64,000 nt of DNA, from assembly GCA_015499995.1 (NCBI GenBank), contig JADNRV010000100.1:124001-188000 (forward strand). Direction: 5' to 3'. How positions within the stretch are numbered: the first letter of the stretch is position 1; every line of letters starts with the position of its first letter. Shown piece by piece: positions 1 through 11,030 of the stretch. The notes under the pieces are model-generated. The model saw only the letters and a list, made by a program, of their open reading frames with translations, was not told the DNA's origin and searched no databases. A program made the position numbers and the translations under genes. This DNA is from Flammula alnicola. Lineage: Eukaryota > Basidiomycota > Agaricomycetes > Agaricales > Strophariaceae.

Positions 1-890
1 CTTCCCCCGGACTTTCATTCCGAAAGTCCTTTCGAACAACCCCCTCACCGTTATCCAAGCTTATTAGAGGTCCCACATCGACACCATCATTCACGGCCCG
101 CCGACGACAACCACTCCATTTATAGTGACGATAGCTCAGATTCGGTTTATTTCAGCAGCGGCGAGGACTTTTCTGACGAAGCTCAGGATATTCATCCTGT
201 CATACAATCGACCACGCCAATTGCATCATCATCCCATGAGGAAATAGGCATCACGTCGTATGGAGAAGCTCTAGACGTTCCAATTGCTGGGCCTCAACAC
301 CTTCATGGACATCCAAAATCCTGGGACCAATGGAACGCGCAGCCGGCGCCTGTCTCATCTCAGCCTCAATTTATGGCGCATAAAACACCATCTGGTCGCT
401 CTCATGGGGTTATTACCGTTGATGACATGATGTCGCTTCTCGCGGATTCTGGAGGTCCAATCACCTCTCAGGACCCCTCCATTATCCGACAGCAGTTCAT
501 TTATCGTTTATCACTCAGCGGCAACCTCGGTTCCGAGTCCAAGAATTTCTTTAGAAAGCCGACGAAGGCGAAGGTATCTTCGATGGCTGGCCTGAGGGCA
601 AGCTCCTCGCGGAGAAAGGTTGATGCAGCTTTCTTCTGCGAACTCGATTATTGCAAGGCAGGCTTTACTCGCAAAAACGGCCTTCTTAGTAAGTAAATTC
701 CATTCGGTGCACTTTTCTTCTTTGCTGAATATTGGTTATAGATCATTATCGAGCTCATCTGGGCATTGCGGACAAGGAGTGCAAGTTCTGCCACATGTTC
801 TTCACCACTTCGCTAGGAAGACACGAGAAGAAGTGCAAGAGTAATCCTTGTAACGAAAAACACTCGCCCACGAAAATAGTGGCTTCGTGA
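1..890 (+). CDS. C2H2 zinc-finger protein, 3' part (5' end outside window)
   Basis: The frame is open from base 1, so the gene starts upstream. The visible protein has an acidic, Ser/His-rich region followed by a basic stretch. It ends in a zinc-finger block split by an intron at 689-741 (gtaagt...ttatag). The first finger has CELDYC before the intron and H-x3-H after it (HYRAH). A second pair follows as CKFC with a late H and C (GRHEKKC). The stop is at 888-890. The block resembles DNA-binding C2H2 fingers of fungal transcription regulators, so a nuclear DNA-binding role is inferred. The spacing of the second finger (C-x2-C ... H-x3-C) suggests a C2HC variant. No target can be named. Confidence 0.7.
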
Positions 891-1681
891 ACGATCTTAT
901 CATACCCGTTTAGCAAAGCTAATTTGCTGTCCACGACTTCTCTTTTTCTTTTTCTGCTTGTTTCGTTCTCTCCCAGCTATTTGTTTATGCTCTCGACGTC
1001 CACAGTGTTTTCTTAGCTCTCTAAATTACGCTTTCCAGTACATATTGATCGTGATCTTGTTTAACTTTTATACCCACATTATCTCCTCCACCCCACTCCA
1101 TGTGCACACATGTATTACCAGACATCACACCGACACGAGCATTGGACTATTGAAGTTCCTAGTAGAAGTAATAGTAATAAATATACAGACCAAGTAGAAA
1201 GAAAACAGTACGAGTCGGTGTAAACACAATTTATGCAATATTAATAAACCTCAATTTTGGGTGTTTCCTGCCCTTTCTTTTAAAAGAGGGTTTTCGTGGG
1301 CAACGAAAATTACGCTAGAGGAAGCTTTTGGAGAAGCTGGAGTAGGTCTAAAGGTAGACGTTAGGCTATAGAGAACTTAAAGCGATAAAGCCTTGTTCGA
1401 GCCTACTTACCAACTACGTACTGTATATGGTTCAAGAAATATTCGCTATGAAATCAGTATATAACGACGGATGATTCTGTTCACTTTGGATCCTGAGAGA
1501 GCGAGACTTTCTTTTGTTCATCCGGTTCCCGAATGCATTGGTGCTATACTGGCTATTTATTACTTCTCAAGATGATAGGAGAAGAAAACAAGATTGCAGG
1601 CATTGAGCGTACTAAAAGTAGTTGTTACAAAAATTGGTTATTGAATACACGAGACATCAGTAGGTATTGAATGCCTTCCTC
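891..1681. other. Intergenic, no gene seen
   Basis: This is AT-rich DNA between the converging zinc-finger gene and the minus-strand gene ending at 1682. It probably holds the 3' UTRs of both. Only short open frames without recognisable motifs occur. Confidence 0.5.
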
Positions 1682-2591
1682 CTAGTCGGTAATGATTCCA
1701 GCGCCTATTCCAACGGAAATGCCTAGTTTCTTTCCCAACCTCATTCCTGCAGACTGAAGCCTCGAAAACCAGTTCCCCTGCTTGATTGTGGCCTTAAAGA
1801 AGAAACGTTGAGCCCAGGCAGCTGAAGATCCTACGAAGACATTATATCAGACACCTCTGGTGGTTGCTATATTGGCAGAACTTGATCTACCTTTAACGGG
1901 TCCGAGGGGTCCGAATCCGAAGACCCTTAATACTAGTAGAGGTCGAAGGAATACTGGAGCTTAAAATTCAGGGAGGAGCGTGATGATAACCCCAGTGAAG
2001 ATGATTTCCATAACGTAGGGATGGTGGTCGGCAAAATCACCTATCATTTTAACACCCAGAAGTATGAGTTAAAGCTATGAGAAAGAACGAGTATATGCGC
2101 TTAAACCCACCCGCAATAAGAACAACCTCGCATATATGCCGCTTAACGTCGCTGAATTTGTCTCGAGCGTCAGCTTCGGGTATAGCCAAGATGCTGCTAC
2201 CCTTGACGAAGGCATCTTCGATTTTATCAAGAGTAAAGGAGACTACAGCTTTGCGCTTCTTGTAGCGTTCTGTTTGATCTTCAGGAAGGGGTTCCGAGAA
2301 CTCAGACCGCAATTCCTCAATCACTGCATCGATTTCAACTGATAGCAGTTGGGTGAAGCCCTCGAAGCCGGCGCCTGCGCGGTCGTTATCCAGCATAGAT
2401 TTCAGGCTAGTGTGCAATCCTTCCGCGCTATCGACCAGACGATGCATTGTTTCTTTAAATTCTTGTATCTCGTCTGCAACGGCGGCAAATACTAGTATCA
2501 TCTTTTCTTCCTTGTTCATATAGCGGACCGCTTCATCCACCATGTCCTTGGTTGACTTCCAAAAGTCGAAAGGTGCTCTAGTAGCCAGCAA
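1682..2591 (-). pseudogene. IFI6/IFI27-like mushroom protein, interrupted by one in-frame stop
   Basis: Exon 1 (2591-2111) encodes an amphipathic helical region of about 160 residues rich in acidic and basic residues. After an intron at 2110-2041 the frame gives a hydrophobic stretch (IIFTGVIITLLPEF), then TAA. In the same frame it continues with the family hallmark GFGPLGPVKG, a second intron at 1890-1831, and the ending SSAAWAQRFFF...LQSAGM, closing at 1682. The order of helical N-terminus, membrane segment and glycine-rich GPxGPVKGS motif is what I know from a large Agaricomycete family related to interferon-inducible IFI6/27 proteins. The TAA replaces the Trp usually found after LLPEF. 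The function of the fungal family is unknown. The exact start is uncertain because the first codon of the longest frame may not be ATG. Confidence 0.6.
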
Positions 2592-3084
2592 AGAATCATA
2601 GGTCGCTGTTGCCAGGTCATTTGGCTAGGATTGAGGGCAAATATTCGTGGGACTTGCGGTAGATCTGACTAACAGCTGTATAGAAGATGAGTTGACCATC
2701 ACTGCGCGGCGTCGGACTAAATGATAAATCAATTTGTGGCCAGACTGGACGCAGCATGAACAAGAGATAAAAAGGGTACGAAAACGAGGTATAGGTACGA
2801 AGGGAGAATTCGCATCTTGACTTTCGTGCAAGTGGGGGTTAGAGCTCAGAGGCCAAGACCCACGTTGACAATGGCAAGGTTTACTTATCTGTACCGCACT
2901 TGATGGTGGCGGTAATAGTAATACGTTAATGCAGTGGTAAGCGTAACAAGGGACTGTATTTTCAACTCGAAAAATTGAAATATATTTTTCAAAAAATGTC
3001 GGCCGCGGTACGCTCTCTGATGTATCTCGTTGTATATTAAAAATCCCGGCTGGGTAAGAGCCTGGTTGACCGTCCGTAATGGCG
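2592..3084. other. Intergenic, no gene seen
   Basis: This stretch lies between the start of the IFI6-like gene and the 3' end of the minus-strand caspase gene. I see no coding frame with family motifs. Confidence 0.45.
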
Positions 3085-5523
3085 CTATATCACTACTCGA
3101 TTGGATTCGACAGCGCTTCCCCCGGATTTGCTGATGAACTTCCACTTGCTTGCGTTTATTCCTGGGAATACACCAGAATATTCGAGCAACTGGCGCTTGT
3201 TCTGGCACAGGTGAGCAAAACCTAATGGAAGAATTAGAGTGTAAACACTTGCCACAAAGCCTTGTCCAGGGGGGAGACGTTGACGGAGTGTCTCTGACCA
3301 CCACGAGGCAGACCATTTGCTCAAGTCGAGAGGAGATGCGCTCTTCCCGTGCCGGTCGTTGGGCAGAAGTGAGCGTAACATGCAGGGTTTCTGATTGATC
3401 ATGCACCAACTAGAAAGGTTTGCATTGATTTTATTACTTACAATGGTTCGTCTTGCTGCTTTGTCAGTTATAAATCCTTCGGGGGGTTGCTGGGCATTGG
3501 GAAGAACGCTTTGCATTTCGGAAGGACAGTGGATCACTCTTTTGGTGATCGTCGCCCAGGGGCCTTTGAGGTTATCAGGCAGACGCTGGGCCGAGCGGAA
3601 CGACTGGACGTCGTAGAATGGGTTCAAGGGGCGAGAAAAGAGGGATATCTTCAGAAACGCCAGTCCTTCGCTATGCGAGGATGGAATAAGAAGAGGTGAT
3701 CCGCCAGAGCCATAGCCAATGGTGAGAGAACCTCCGCCGTTCTTCAACGGCACATCGAGGCTGGACCGACTGCAGGGGGGGCGATACAAAGTATCTGCGG
3801 GAGAATATGATTTATGTTCATCGCTTGAGATTCAAAACCAACGTACCAAACTTGAACTCGTTGCTTGGATCAAAATACTGCACGGTCGGATACAAATTGT
3901 AACGGCTGTTATTTGTCAGTTTAAGGCCGTAATAGGACCCTTGTCGCAGTGTAAAAGAGTCGCTTGCATATGGAACAGCCTCGCTAGCCTGGAGCTCTGC
4001 CGTCGGAGCACCAGGGAACCGGATCGGAGACATCTTCAACTCGTATATGTGGACTTGTACGCACTGCGTTATGTCAGGAAAATCCTCAGTGCGATCCAAC
4101 TCGGAAAAGAATTGCCACGACGCTTTAAGAATACGCGCCAGTTCCGAGGCGGTAGGTTCGATACGCAAACCTTGAGTGTTGCCCATGTTCCTGAGCCGAA
4201 CAATCGCTTGGTCGTCTTGCAGAGAGATGTCGATATTGGATTCTTCAGGAGTAAGGACGATGACGAATCCTGAGAAACCTTGGGCACTGTCCCGCAGAGG
4301 AGAGAGGAATTCGAAGACCTTGTCCCCGGGCCGACTATATATGCGGAGAGGTTGTTGCCTTTCTTCTTTGACTCGGGTGGCGACTGCGTTACCACTCACG
4401 GGGAAACAGGTATGAGCGGGTCGCATAATGGAATAAAAGGAGCCAACTTCTTCAATGATCAATGTTCCACTGGGCCGCTGACAGTCCATGTCAGGATAAA
4501 CAGCAAACTCATCTCCGACGCTCAGACCGTGAGCAGCCCCACCATTCAGAAAGTAAGCGAACGGACCATTGTTCGATGCTCGAGTATATGCAAGAATGAA
4601 GTACTCTCGTGAAGGCGATGTTGTGGTGAATATGTACCTCTCCAGGTTCAACCCTTCGCAATGGGGGCTTTGGCTAAAGATAAGGTGATAACGTGTCAGT
4701 ATGACAATACTTTCACAGATAGATTATATACATACTTGGGGTCGATATACATGCGCATTATAATGTCGCAATAGCGCAGTTTATCCATCCGACTGCCTTT
4801 CAAGAGCTCTAGCAATGCGACTGTGAAGACGCCACGGCCATTGGATTCCCACGCTTGTCCAGAAGAACTACAAGCTGAGAGGAGAACGTGCGATCGCAAG
4901 CCACCATTGCTAGGGAATGAGGACCGTATCTCTTGGTCTAGACTTTCTTGGAGTTTAAAATTGGAAGGAGGCGGCGCAGACCGCACAAAGTCGTATGAGT
5001 CGCTGAATGACCTCGTTCTAGAGGCGGAGTAACAAGAGTCCATTACAACGACCTTGGATCAACGAATTATCAGAAAGACATGCGAAATCGATATTCCGTG
5101 GTAACTTACAATATTGTTGCCTTTTTTCTGTGAGATTGCCTCGAGTAACGCACCAAGAGTACGATCTGGAATGGGATAGACAACCTTGCCTCCTGATTGG
5201 CAATACACGTCATATGGTAAAATGAGTTGGATGTTGGCATTTCGACCTCCGGCTTCCCAACCTGGAGGTGCCGCTGCTTCGCTGCCATGGCCTGCATAAA
5301 ATATGACGATAGGATCTCCGCGTTGGATGCGAGGGTCGTTCGCGAGACTGCCAAGTCCTTCGAGGATAGCCTCCCGCGTCGCAAATTCGTCTTTGAGAAT
5401 CTTAACATGATCTTGGGGAACGCTAAGTCGATTCTCAAGATAGGCCGCGACCGCTTGAGCGTCGGGCACTGCACCACGGAGAGGCCTGATATCTTTCGAT
5501 TTATACGTGTTGATAGCTATCAT
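3085..5523 (-). CDS. Caspase-like peptidase (family C14), palindrome copy A
   Basis: Five exons can be joined in frame: 5523-5110, 5052-4736, 4667-3847, 3794-3442 and 3390-3085, about 736 residues. The N-terminal half is a caspase/metacaspase fold. It shows MIAINTY, LRGAVPDA, the catalytic His in FYAGHG and the catalytic Cys in MDSCYS, followed by LLSACSSSGQA and the NPHCEG junction. Such fungal enzymes are Cys peptidases; metacaspases cleave after Arg/Lys. The C-terminal region of about 400 residues (GLSVGDEFAVYPD and onward) is typical of mushroom caspase-domain proteins, but its role is unknown to me. The start is the first ATG in frame. An upstream exon is possible but no phase-compatible donor was found. 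The last exon differs completely from copy B, so the C-terminus is the least certain part. Confidence 0.75.
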
Positions 5524-5705
5524 CAAAGCGAACAGACGCGTGCTGAAAAGCAATATTTACATAAGTAGAAAGGGGAGATTTAAAGAAACATACGAACGAT
5601 GTTAATCTGCTTGGAACAGTTGAGAATATCGGTAATGGGTGCGGTTGAGGGAAAACGTCAGGATCCATCCCAGCTATCGAGAATGCAGTATGAGTGGTAG
5701 GCACG
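3442..5705 (-). repeat. Left arm of large inverted duplication
   Basis: This segment is the reverse complement of about 6160-8416. Both exons and introns match. Similarity fades near 5705, in the shared upstream block containing catactgcattctcgatag, and again inside exon 4. The two arms face each other across about 460 bp. Confidence 0.85.
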
Positions 5706-5911
5706 GTGGGACAATGCGTATTTATCTCATTGGGTCAGCGCAAACATGCGTCAGCCTCATTGTTCAAATACATGCAAATAAAGAGCCGCTAGCCAAGCCC
5801 GTTTCCAAACCTTTCGCGGCCTCCCGCTCGCCTGTTGTGCATGGCACCAACACGTTTTTTATGCGTGGGATGCGAGCTTACCAACGCAGCCTAACACGCC
5901 TACTCAGCTCT

Positions 5912-6103
5912 CACTGCTGTGCCCGGACTATTTTGTCGGGGAGTCAAAATGGGCAGCAAGTTGTTTGGATTTTGCCGTCACATTTTGCAGTCACGTGTTC
6001 CACCTTAAGTGAAGGCAAAATATGGCTGCGAAATACATGCAAAATCCTAACAACCTGCCGTCATATTTTGACCCCCCTTCAAAATAGTCCGGCCACAGCA
6101 GTG
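5912..6103. mobile_element. 192-bp MITE, CACTA-like ends, 3-bp target duplication
   Basis: The ends are CACTGCTGTG...CACAGCAGTG. The inverted similarity runs far inward (CCGGACTATTTTG and beyond), so almost the whole element can fold on itself. It is flanked by TCT at 5909-5911 and 6104-6106. CACTR ends with a 3-bp duplication fit a non-autonomous CACTA/EnSpm element. It sits in the spacer of the caspase palindrome, between the two divergent promoters. No coding capacity. Confidence 0.75.
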
Positions 6104-6164
6104 TCTCGCGTCACCATCTCCAACAATCCCTCCGCATCCCATTTTATCGTTCGACTTACCGCGG

Positions 6165-8416
6165 GACCGTGCCTACCACCCATACTGCATTCTCGATAGC
6201 TGGGATGGATGTATCTGACTACCCATTACCGATATTCTCAACTGTTCCAGGCAGATTAATAACGTTCGCATGTTTCTTTAAATCTCCCCTTTCTACTTAT
6301 GTAAATATTGCTTTTCAGCACGCGTCTGTTCGCTTTGATGATAGCTATCAACACGTATAAATCGAAAGATATCAGGCCTCTCCGTGGTGCAGTGCCCGAC
6401 GCTCAAGCGGTCGCTGCCTATCTTGAGAATCGACTTAGCGTTCCCCAAGATCATGTTAAGATTCTCAAAGACGAATTTGCGACGCGGGAGGCTATCCTCG
6501 GAGGACTTGGCAGTCTCGCGAACGACCCTCGCATCCAACGCGGAGATCCTATCGTCATATTTTATGCAGGCCATGGCAGCGAAGCAGCGGCACCTCCAGG
6601 TTGGGAAGCCGGAGGTCGAAATGCCAACATCCAGGTCACTATGCCATACGACGTGTATTGCCACTCAGGAGGCAAAATGGTTGATCCCATTCCAGATCGT
6701 ACTCTTGGTGCATTAATCGAGGCAATCTCGCAGAAAAAAGGCAACAATATTGTGAGTTACCACGAAATACCGATGTCACCTGTCTGTCTGACCATTCGTT
6801 GATCCAAGATCGTTATAATGGACTCCTGCTACTCTGCCTCTGGAACGAGGTCATTCAGCGATTCACCCAACGTTGTGCGCTCTGTGCGGCCTCCTTCCAA
6901 TTTTAAACTCCAAGAAAGTCTAGACCAAGAGATACGGTCCCTATTCCCTAACAATGGTGGCCTGCAATCGCACATTCTCCTCTCAGCTTGTGGTTCGTCT
7001 GGACAAGCCTGGGAATCCAATGGCCGTGGCGTTTTCACAGTCGCATTGCTAGACCTCCTGACAAACTCTCACATCGATAAATTGCGCTATTGTGACATCG
7101 TAATGCGCATGAAAATCCACTCCGAGTATGCATATAATCTATCTGTGAAGTATTGTCATATTGACACATCGCCAGCTTTAGTCAAAGCCCCCATTGCGAA
7201 GGCTTGAACCTACAGAGGTGTATATTCACCACAACGTCGCCTTCAACTGAATACTTCGTTCCTGCATATACTCGGACACGGAACAACGGCCCTTTCGCAG
7301 TCATTCTGAATGGTGGGGCTGCCCACGGTTTGAGCGTCGGAGATGAGTTTGCTGTTTATCCTGACATGGACTGTCAGCGGCCCAGTGGAACATTGATCAT
7401 TGAAGAAGTTGGCTCCTTTTATTCCATTATGCGACCCGCTCATACTGGCTTTCCCATGGGTAATAGCGCAGTCGCCACCCGAGTCAAAGAAGAAAGGCAA
7501 CAACCTCTCCGCATATATAGTCGGCCCGGGGACAAGGTCTTCGAATTCCTCTCTCCTCTGCGGGACAGTGCCCAAGGTTTCTCAGGATTCGTCATCGTCC
7601 TTACTCCTGAAGAATCCAATATCGACATCTCTCTGCAAGACGACCAAGCGATTGTTCGGCTCAGGAACATGGGCAACACTCAAGGTTTGCGTATCGAACC
7701 TACCGCCTCGGAACTGGCGCGTATTCTTAAAGCGTCGTGGCAATTCTTTTCCGAGTTGGATCGCACTGAGGATTTTCCTGACATAACGCAGTGCGTACAA
7801 GTCCACATATACGAGTTGAAGATGTCTCCGATCCGGTTCCCTGGTGCTCCGACGGCAGAGCTCCAGGCTAGCGAGGCTGTTCCATATGCAAGCGACTCTT
7901 TTACACTGCGACAAGGGTCCTATTACGGCCTTAAACTGACAAACAACAGCCGTTACAATTTGTATCCGACCGTGCAGTATTTTGATCCAAGCAACGAGTT
8001 CAAGTTTGGTACGTTGGTGTTGAATCTCAAGCGACGAACATAAATCATATTCTCCCGCAGATACTTTGTATCGCCCCCCCTGCAGTCGGTCCAGCCTCGA
8101 TGTGCCGTTGAAGCACGGCGGAGGTTCTCTCACCATTGGCTATGGCTCTGGCGGATCACCTGCTCTTCTTATTCCATCCTCGGATAGCGAAGGACTGGCG
8201 TTTCTGAAGATATCCCTCTTTTCTCGACCCCCAGACCCATTGTCCGACGTCCAGTCGTTCCGCTCGGCCAATCATCTGCCTGATAGCTTCAGAGGCCCAT
8301 GGGCGACGATCACCAAAAACGTTATCCACCGTCCTCCCCAAACGCAGAGTCCTCGTCCCGATTTCCAGCAACCTAGCACAGAATTTGCAATTGGCAAACC
8401 AATAAGACGAATCGTT
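6165..8416 (+). repeat. Right arm of large inverted duplication
   Basis: Mirror copy of 3442-5705. The match begins at the gtgcctaccac block near 6165. It is nearly perfect through the first part of exon 1 and the second half of exon 3, and clearly weaker in exon 2 and late exon 4. Confidence 0.85.
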
Positions 8417-8640
8417 GTAAGTAAAATCAAGCAAATCTTTCTAATCAGTGTCTGATCGATCATCCGTTCCAGAAACCCTCACGTTCAATTGGACTTTACG
8501 ACGCCCACACCAAGGGTGTGGATCACGACCTACCACCACCCATTGGCGAACGACCTGCGCGATCAGGACTTGCGATCTTCTGGGACACAGTGAAAACCAG
8601 CTCTGCTCAGATCCGCGGGAATCTGCGAGGATTGCATTGA
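6338..8640 (+). CDS. Caspase-like peptidase (family C14), palindrome copy B
   Basis: Five exons join cleanly: 6338-6751, 6809-7125, 7188-8008, 8061-8416 and 8473-8640, about 691 residues. The catalytic His (FYAGHG) and Cys (MDSCYS) are both present, as is the PHCEG junction after intron 2. The long C-terminal region is identical to copy A over about 200 residues of exon 3. Exon 5 has a different sequence from copy A (ends IRGNLRGLH). The protein is predicted to be a cytosolic Cys peptidase of the metacaspase/caspase-like group; no signal peptide or membrane segment is seen. It is transcribed away from copy A across the MITE-bearing spacer. No frame break was found, so both copies could be functional. 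Confidence 0.8.
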
Positions 8641-9189
8641 GCCGCTCCCTGCTGCCAAGCGCCGCTTGAATCTGCTGCTCAATGGTCTTCTGGCTGCAAC
8701 AACCATCCCTCATCTATTGCCCTTCCATACATCCGTTCACAATGCCCGACCCTCAACGCAAACAACCCTGTCACTGCCACATCTGCCGAGGTGGCCCTAG
8801 AAACAGAACAACAGTTTATCGACACAAAGACTGGCCTCGCTTCGGTGCTGGCACTGCGGCTATTCCAACAAACCAGCACCACCTACTTATGCCGAATGAT
8901 TTACCGGCTGCGCCCGGATCCCTTGAACCCTGAACCCGTTTAGGCAGTTGGCACCGCCACGCACTGCCACATCCGCGTGGGATCGCGGGGATCGCGGTTG
9001 CTCGGTTCCCGCCTCTCTCCTCTGGGCTCTCTTCTTCTCTCTCGTCTCTTTTCGCGCTCGGCCCCTGCGCCGCACATTCTCTCGCCTCCCATCTAAACCT
9101 CTCCCCTTCCCCTGCCTCTCCCCTGGGCCCTTTCCCCTGGGCCCTTGAAGCCCTGAAGTCATTTTGGGGAATTTCCCGTTTCGGGTTTG
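8641..9189. other. Intergenic, C/T-rich, no gene seen
   Basis: The stretch follows the stop of caspase copy B. It is rich in C and T, with a small duplicated cccctgggccctt motif near 9120-9147. The open frames here look like composition artefacts. Confidence 0.4.
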
Positions 9190-9400
9190 GTTGGGACATC
9201 TCGCTTGTGGCCAAATCGTGTCCACCGTCCACCGTCTGTTACTACGCTGATTTATCTGATTTATCGTTCGCTTATTGTTCGCTTTTAGCCAGTATACCCG
9301 TCCTTATATACCCGTCCTTGAATACCTGCCCGCCGTGGCTGGCAATGCCGCCCCAATGCCGCTATCGTTCGCTTATTGTTCGCTTTTAGCCAGTATACCT

Positions 9401-9990
9401 AGTCTTGTTCAATTTGACGGCCTTTTGGTGGGTGGGTCGATTCGGCCTTCTCGGACACATTTTGAACATCATGTGAGCTGAGATACGCAATCGGCGAACG
9501 TCACGTGTAATCCTCGCCCGACGCGTTCTTTCAATGTTTCGTTGATGTTGTCTGGTTTTTGAGGTTAAGAAAGTGATTTAGAAATGTGGGCACCATCCAA
9601 CCAGCATCGGAAATGCCAGCACGCACAGTTGCCATCTTTTCTGAAATTGTGCGAGTAGTCTTTTGAGTTGACACTGGGGTTGCCGATGGGACATTGGCAT
9701 TGTGAGAGGTCCACAGGTCTGCATAGCACTTTTTTGACATCCAGGGATGATGATATTCTATTTTCAAGGTTACTACACTAATACATAGAGTTCTTGCTTT
9801 TCTGTTGGCGGAACCAACGGGCAATGACATGAATTTAATGAAACAAGTCCTACCAGTGCCTCAGTAGAGCGCGAAAAGATTAGATTAGATGATTGATCTA
9901 TGGTCACGTGATGTTAAAAATTGTGTTGATTTTTGGCCGAGAAGGCCGAATCGACCCACCCACCAAAAGGCCTTCAAATTGAAACAGACC
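9401..9990. mobile_element. Non-autonomous element with ~90-bp inverted ends
   Basis: The sequence from 9401 (TTCAATTTGACGGCCTTTTG and onward through the GGTGGGTGGGTCGATTCGG block) recurs inverted, ending at about 9990. The inverted similarity weakens after about 90 bp, near the paired CAYGTG sites at 9471 and 9905. The interior has no recognised gene. It is bracketed by a duplicated H2A-derived block of about 72 bp (9290-9362 and 10042-10114). Clear short target duplications were not found, so the superfamily is unassigned. Confidence 0.6.
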
Positions 9991-10214
9991 TTATATATAG
10001 ATCGACTGTCATCTATTATTTGGTCTGTCGTGAGAGACTACAGTATACCCGTCCTTATATACCCGTCCTTGAATACCTGCCCGCCGTGGCTGGCAATGCC
10101 GCCCCAATGCCGCCCGTGATAACAAGCGCATAACAAGCGCCCGTGATAACTCGCCGTGATAACAAGGAGGAGGACAAGGAGGTAGGTAATGTATTGTGTA
10201 TTGTCCCTCGTCAT

Positions 10215-10380
10215 CCGTGATAACAAGAAGCAACATAGATTCTCGAACTCTCGGACTCATACTCTCCTTGAATACCACCGGTTGCTGGCAATGCCGTCCG
10301 TGATAACAAGAAGCAACATAGATTCTCGAACTCTCGGACTCATACTCTCCTTGAATACCACCGGTTGCTGGCAATGCCGT
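10215..10380. repeat. Perfect 83-bp tandem duplication within the H2A-derived field
   Basis: Units at 10215-10297 and 10298-10380 appear identical. Each starts ccgtgataacaagaagcaac and ends ttgctggcaatgccgt. A third unit starts at 10381 and breaks down after about 15 bp. The perfect match implies a very recent duplication. Confidence 0.85.
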
Positions 10381-10534
10381 CCGTGATAACAAGAAGTGAT
10401 TCTCGAGTGATTCTCGAGTGATTCTCGAGCTCTCCTTGAATATCGCCGATCGCTGGCAATGCCGCCCGTGATAACAAGAAGCAATGTCAGATAACAAGTA
10501 GGTAAGTCACGTATCAAGTAGGTAAGTCGTGTAT

Positions 10535-11030
10535 TAAACATATTGTCCCTCGTCATCCGTGATAACAAGAAGCAATGTAGATTCTCGTGAGCTCTCCTTG
10601 AAGATTGCTAGCAATGCCGCCCGTGATAACGAGAAGCAATGAGGTAAGTAACATATTAACATATTGTCCCTCGTCATCTGTGATAACAAGAAGCAACGTA
10701 GATTCTCGCAAGCTCTCCTTGAAGCTCGCTAACTAGCAATGCTGCCCGTGATAACAAGAAGCAATGAGGCAAGTAAGATATTAATGTATTGTGTCCCTTG
10801 TTATCCATGATAACAAGAAGCAACGTAGATTCTCACTCTCCTTGAAGATCGCTAGCTAGTAATGCCGCCCGTGATAACAAGAAGCAATGAGGTAAGTATT
10901 AACGTATTGTCCCTCGTCATCTGTGATAACAAGAAGCAATGTAGATTCTCGATGCCGCCCATGATAACAAGAACAAGGAGCAACATATTGTCCCTCGTCA
11001 CCCGTGATAATAAGAAGCAACATATTGTCA
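10535..11030. repeat. Four or more ~124-bp satellite-like units of H2A origin
   Basis: Each unit runs in the same order. It has cattgtccctcgtcatc-like, gtgataacaagaagcaa, agattctcg, ctctccttgaag, gctagcaatgccgcc, again gtgataacaagaagcaa, and then gaggtaagta. These correspond to H2A pieces [26 protein letters not shown], then a splice-donor-like gtaagt. Units start near 10541, 10664, 10790 and 10905. Confidence 0.75.

Noticed and set aside
3150..4273. Plus-strand open frames opposite caspase copy A
   Set aside because: They are antisense to conserved exons and recur on the minus strand over copy B, which shows they are shadows.
6308..6340. Translation of caspase copy B from the upstream TTG at 6308
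   Set aside because: The codon is not ATG and the sequence just before looks like an intron end. The ATG at 6338 starts exactly at the conserved MIAINTY segment.
8816..9232. Minus-strand open frame of 138 codons rich in Arg, Gly and Glu
   Set aside because: It mirrors a C/T-rich tract, has no family motif, and overlaps a second frame of the same composition.
10215..11030. Possible CRISPR-like array (regular repeats with variable parts)
   Set aside because: Units are directly adjacent and share sequence along their whole length. There are no unique spacers, and the host is a eukaryote.
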